Source: Bacteroides sp. 51 (GTDB lineage: Bacteria; Bacteroidota; Bacteroidia; Bacteroidales; Bacteroidaceae). Taken from it: a stretch of 64,000 nucleotides of DNA. The notes under the pieces are model-generated. The model saw only the letters and a list, made by a program, of their open reading frames with translations. It was not told the DNA's origin and ran no database searches. Position numbers and translations under genes: made by a program. Shown piece after piece: positions 61,180 to 64,000 of this stretch (positions within the stretch are counted from its first letter, which is position 1; every line of letters starts with the position of its first letter). Location of the stretch: assembly GCF_010500965.1 (NCBI RefSeq), contig NZ_QVMI01000019.1, positions 62,001 through 126,000 of the forward strand, in the 5' to 3' direction.

Positions 61180-62052
61180 ATGCCTAAACTGTTATACGCG
61201 CAGGAACATTTTGCCTGCCAGAATTATGAAAAAGGAAAAAATGCCACACTGGAAATCCTAAACATTCCAAAAGGCAAAAAGATTGAGAGAACGCTACATG
61301 ATACAGAGATTGTCTTCATGCTAGGCGGCCGGTTCACCCTTTCCTATGCAAAAATATTAAATATGGAGGTCAACCCGGGAGTAATCATGCTATTCCCTCC
61401 GGGAAGCCAGGTCAGAGCAGAATCCATAGAAGATACCCGACTCATTATTTGTCGTATCCGTGGAATCTTACAGCTATGCGAATGTGTTTCTATGACACAA
61501 ATCTACAATTCCAGAGACAAGAATATAAAAGAAGAATTCCACACGCTAACGATCAACGACCGCATTTATAAGTTCGTTGAGCTGATGCAGGAATGTGTAG
61601 ACGACGGATTAAAATGTGGCTATTACTTTGAAACAAAGATGAAGGAATTATTCTTTCTTCTACGCGCTTATTATACCAAAGAAGAACTCATTCAATTCTT
61701 TTCGCCATTATTAAGCCATAACTCACGTTTCATGAACCTGATGTATCAAAACAGGAATGCCAGAAGCGTAAATGAACTGATCGACATCTCTATGTATAGT
61801 GAGTCGGGCTTTAAGAAACAATTCAATAAAGTATTCGGAACCTCAGCATCCGACTGGTTACGGGATCAAAAAGCATCATTGGTATACAATGACCTCATTG
61901 GTTCGGACCTGAGCATCAAGGAACTGGCAGATAAATATAATTTTTCGTCCGTTTCTTCATTCACCACATTTTGCCAAAGTAAGTTCGGACTACCACCCGG
62001 ACAAATCCGGACGCGAAAGGCCGAAAAGGTTATCATGCAAAAAAGTAGCTAA
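61180..62052 (+). CDS. AraC-family transcriptional regulator upstream of fimbrillin genes
   Basis: 290 residues. Cupin-like N-terminus (TLEILNIPKGKKIERTLHDT, IVFMLGGRFTLSYAK, NPGVIMLFPPGSQVRAE). The C-terminal HTH pair is atypical but clear: SVNELIDISMYSESGFKKQF, NKVFGTSASDWLRDQKASLV and LSIKELADKYNFSSVSSFTT, ending FGLPPGQIRTRKAEK. This type of regulator commonly precedes Mfa/Fim fimbrial loci in Bacteroidales. It lies 158 bp upstream of the first fimbrillin on the same strand and probably controls it. Confidence 0.87.
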   Translation: MPKLLYAQEHFACQNYEKGKNATLEILNIPKGKKIERTLHDTEIVFMLGGRFTLSYAKILNMEVNPGVIMLFPPGSQVRAESIEDTRLIICRIRGILQLCECVSMTQIYNSRDKNIKEEFHTLTINDRIYKFVELMQECVDDGLKCGYYFETKMKELFFLLRAYYTKEELIQFFSPLLSHNSRFMNLMYQNRNARSVNELIDISMYSESGFKKQFNKVFGTSASDWLRDQKASLVYNDLIGSDLSIKELADKYNFSSVSSFTTFCQSKFGLPPGQIRTRKAEKVIMQKSS

Positions 62053-62103
62053 ATCAGAAAAACAAGTAGCTATAATAAAAAAAAGAATACGGTATTTTGA
62101 TCA

Positions 62104-62111
62104 TAACTTTG
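62104..62111 (+). promoter_or_regulatory. candidate -7 box (TAACTTTG) for the fimbrillin genes
   Basis: Exact TAnnTTTG match 100 bp before the ATG at 62211, implying a leader of about 93 nt. No -33 TTTG at the usual distance. Confidence 0.45.
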
Positions 62112-62210
62112 CATTGTGAAAACAACCTAATCCTTTTGTACAACACAAAAAATGCTGATAGGTAAATTAAAGAGTGGTGAAATTATTATTAAAATTAAAA
62201 AGAAAGAATT

Positions 62211-63155
62211 ATGAATCTTATATTAAAACAAACAAAAACATTCATTGCTAACACATTAGGTATTATCATTTTAGCCGGAACCGCATTCAGTTGCTCTAAA
62301 TCTGAGATCATAGAAGATCAATACACAGAGCAAGCTCCGATCTTGCTGCAAAGCAGGGTGTCGGCAGGTAAATTGCGTCTGCAAACTGATCAGATTGAGT
62401 CAAATCAGAAACTCGGTTTTTATGTAACTCAGGCATCAGATATCAATAATGTAAAATATGATAATATTGCGATTACAGCAGATGGCAGCGGTGGATTTTC
62501 TTATACAGAAAGAATGTACTACCCGGCAGATAATAGTAAAGTAAACTTCTACGCCATCCATCCTTATAATGATGCGGCACTTTTGGAACAGAATGAATCT
62601 GTAACATTTTCCATTACTCCCGACCAGACAACTGCAAATGGTTATCTGCAATCGGACCTACTACATGCTTCCAAAAGCGATGTGTCGCGTAGTAAAGATA
62701 AAATAGGACTGGAATTTACGCACAGGTTATCCAAATTCTCTTTTACCATTAAACCCGGCAATGGAATGGACTTGTCTCATTTGAATGCAGTAAGCATACT
62801 GGGAACAAAACCATCTACTTCAATCCATATTACCACTGGTAATCTTCAGGAAGTAGGCAATAACACTACGGAAGTTTATGCATATGGCGTAAAAGGTGCC
62901 TCGGATAGCGAAGCACAAGTAACCGGAATTCAGGCCATCGTTGTACCACAAACCATTGATGCTGATACCAGACTGTTCAAAATCACAGTAGGTACTACCG
63001 ATTATTATTATACAACCCCGGAGACAATAACCTATGCAAGTGGTTATAATTACAATTATGAGTTAACTATTCATTCAACTGGTATTGATGTGTCTTCATC
63101 TATTACGCCATGGATTAATAGTGAGACGATAACAGGCGAAGGCGAAGCTGAATAA
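62211..63155 (+). CDS. Mfa-like fimbrillin lipoprotein
   Basis: 314 residues with a lipoprotein signal (LAGTAFSC, Cys about 28). Fimbrillin-type sandwiches: GKLRLQTDQIESNQKLGFYV, ADGSGGFSYTERMYYPADNS, VNFYAIHPYNDAA, SDVSRSKDKIGLEFTHRLSK and VTGIQAIVVPQTID, ending SITPWINSETITGEGEAE. The FTHRLSKFSFTI phrase and the YYP..vnFYAIHPY phrase are typical of the Mfa/FimB-like family in Bacteroidales. Probably a surface pilus or adhesin subunit, matured by the RgpA-like donor-strand route in relatives. Confidence 0.85.
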   Translation: MNLILKQTKTFIANTLGIIILAGTAFSCSKSEIIEDQYTEQAPILLQSRVSAGKLRLQTDQIESNQKLGFYVTQASDINNVKYDNIAITADGSGGFSYTERMYYPADNSKVNFYAIHPYNDAALLEQNESVTFSITPDQTTANGYLQSDLLHASKSDVSRSKDKIGLEFTHRLSKFSFTIKPGNGMDLSHLNAVSILGTKPSTSIHITTGNLQEVGNNTTEVYAYGVKGASDSEAQVTGIQAIVVPQTIDADTRLFKITVGTTDYYYTTPETITYASGYNYNYELTIHSTGIDVSSSITPWINSETITGEGEAE

Positions 63156-63162
63156 AAAAAAC

Positions 63163-64000
63163 ATGTACCGATTTCACATCTTCATTTTGTTGTTTGTTTT
63201 GTTGGGAGTGGCTGGCTGTGCAGATACAGCCGCCACCTTCCCTACTGACATGCAGGAAATGCAATTATATACACCAGCAAATAACGAAGCTCCCGAACTG
63301 TCGTTCCAGATTGGAGATCAGATCGGAGTCTACCCTGTGCGTTATAAAAACAACGCTCCAGGCATGCTGGGAGATGTATCTAATGTCATGAATGCATGTT
63401 ATACTTACACCTCTTCGGGATGGGAAATCACCGCGGATAATGAAATATATTTGGATGAAACACCCATAGACCTCTACGCTTTCTTTCCATACGACCCCGA
63501 AATGAGCCGGACGGCAGGAAAGTTAAATCTATCTGCTTATCCGTTCGACGTATCGGGCCGGCAGGCAAAGAAAAACAATGATTTCCTGTGGGCAAAAACA
63601 TCATCCATATCTGCACAATCACCTACAGCCGGACTGACGTTCGGGCATCTGATGTCAAGAATAGTAATCAATTTGATGAATAGTGAGCCCGCCGATGCTA
63701 TTCCGGAGATTAGCTTGCACAACGTCATAACCGGCTGTTATATTAATTTAAGGACGGGAACAATTACCCTTACCGACCAATACAAGGTAATCATCCCTAA
63801 ACCTTCAACGGGGAATGGCCAGGCATTTGAAGCCTTCCTTCCACCTCAGCGAATAATGTCTGGCACCCCATTGTTTTTGATCGAATATCTGGGAGAGTCA
63901 TGGGTTTACCACCTATCCGAAGATATCGAATTTAAAGCATTGTACAATTATACATTTAACCTGACCATGAGCGAGCAATCGCCTGTTTCGTCCAGAAGCG
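63163..64000 (+). CDS. second fimbrillin-family protein, cut by right edge
   Basis: The ATG at 63163 follows the previous stop by 7 bp and opens a frame of 279 codons to the window edge. Lipoprotein signal (LLFVLLGVAGC, Cys about 19). The body has PELSFQIGDQIGVYP, IDLYAFFPYDPEM, FDVSGRQAKKNNDFLWA, LTFGHLMSRIVINL and FEAFLPPQRIMSG, the same FxxYAxxPY and F.H.MSr(i/l) phrases as the first fimbrillin. It is likely an accessory or tip subunit of the same fimbria; the C-terminus is not visible. Confidence 0.85.
   Translation, partial: MYRFHIFILLFVLLGVAGCADTAATFPTDMQEMQLYTPANNEAPELSFQIGDQIGVYPVRYKNNAPGMLGDVSNVMNACYTYTSSGWEITADNEIYLDETPIDLYAFFPYDPEMSRTAGKLNLSAYPFDVSGRQAKKNNDFLWAKTSSISAQSPTAGLTFGHLMSRIVINLMNSEPADAIPEISLHNVITGCYINLRTGTITLTDQYKVIIPKPSTGNGQAFEAFLPPQRIMSGTPLFLIEYLGESWVYHLSEDIEFKALYNYTFNLTMSEQSPVSSRS

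Noticed and set aside
1-64000. tRNA or rRNA genes
   Set aside because: I scanned for T-loop-like GTTCGA motifs and cloverleaf-sized G/C stems; the only hits were inside coding DNA or palindromic repeats.

Overview
The window is from a Bacteroidales chromosome (Bacteroides / Parabacteroides / Dysgonomonas-like; the genus is inference). The evidence is two SusC/SusD pairs, several TonB-linked and lipoprotein glycan-foraging genes, an ECF sigma / FecR / TonB-receptor triad, Mfa-like fimbrillins, DcaP-like porin and DUF6377 genes, and TAnnTTTG-type promoter boxes. No rRNA, tRNA, CRISPR array, phage or intact insertion sequence was seen. Both window edges cut genes: a GH78 rhamnosidase at the left and a fimbrillin at the right.

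Region 1 (1-21.9 kb) is a pectin locus that, from remembered family knowledge, looks like the rhamnogalacturonan-II (RG-II) locus of B. thetaiotaomicron. On the minus strand, reading leftward, it holds a surface lipoprotein with a beta-helix domain, SusC, SusD, a terminator, a PL1 pectate lyase, a DUF3826 protein, a GH43, a GH143-GH142 fusion and a GH78. A second SusC/SusD pair is transcribed divergently. The 831-bp divergent region has a 52-bp perfect inverted repeat that includes both start codons, plus a mirrored 20-bp operator-like palindrome.

Region 2 (22-28.4 kb) holds a sugar isomerase-like lipoprotein, DUF169, an NlpE-like lipoprotein, and a four-gene cluster: UDP-uronate epimerase, a PQ-loop/LAB_N membrane protein, a GT39 ArnT-like transferase and a GT2 polyprenyl-phosphate glycosyltransferase. 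This cluster would plausibly decorate lipid A or another envelope glycan. Region 3 (28.6-34.1 kb) is an ECF sigma-FecR-TonB receptor unit, followed by a TetR regulator with a KAS III-like enzyme and two matching operators. Region 4 (34.3-50.8 kb) is mixed housekeeping: DUF488, thioesterase, GH105, a PAS histidine kinase, TlpA-like thioredoxin, DUF457, holin-like protein, epimerase, GNAT, HAD, class I aldolase, porin, M20 peptidase, SagB-type nitroreductase, AraC regulator and a SnoaL-like protein. Region 5 (51-64 kb) has a DUF6377 TPR regulator, GH3 beta-glucosidase, MarC protein, a DUF559 nuclease-like gene bracketed by repeats, a heterodimeric ABC exporter with one degenerate ATPase site, and an AraC regulator ahead of two fimbrillin genes.

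The most unusual signals are in the intergenic DNA. (a) Five arrays of short palindromes have dyad centres a fixed distance apart: 22 bp in four arrays and 23 bp in one, often with a second palindrome exactly halfway, 11 bp from each neighbour. (b) A dispersed family of REP-like composite elements has long inverted G/C-rich arms and a shared internal motif GCGCAGCCTATCCCCC. Two such arms bracket the DUF559 gene and encode its C-terminal tail. A related repeat encodes the tail of the KAS III-like protein. (c) The mirrored SusC leaders could allow promoter exchange by inversion. I did not find literature matches for (a) and cannot run searches, so novelty is inference.
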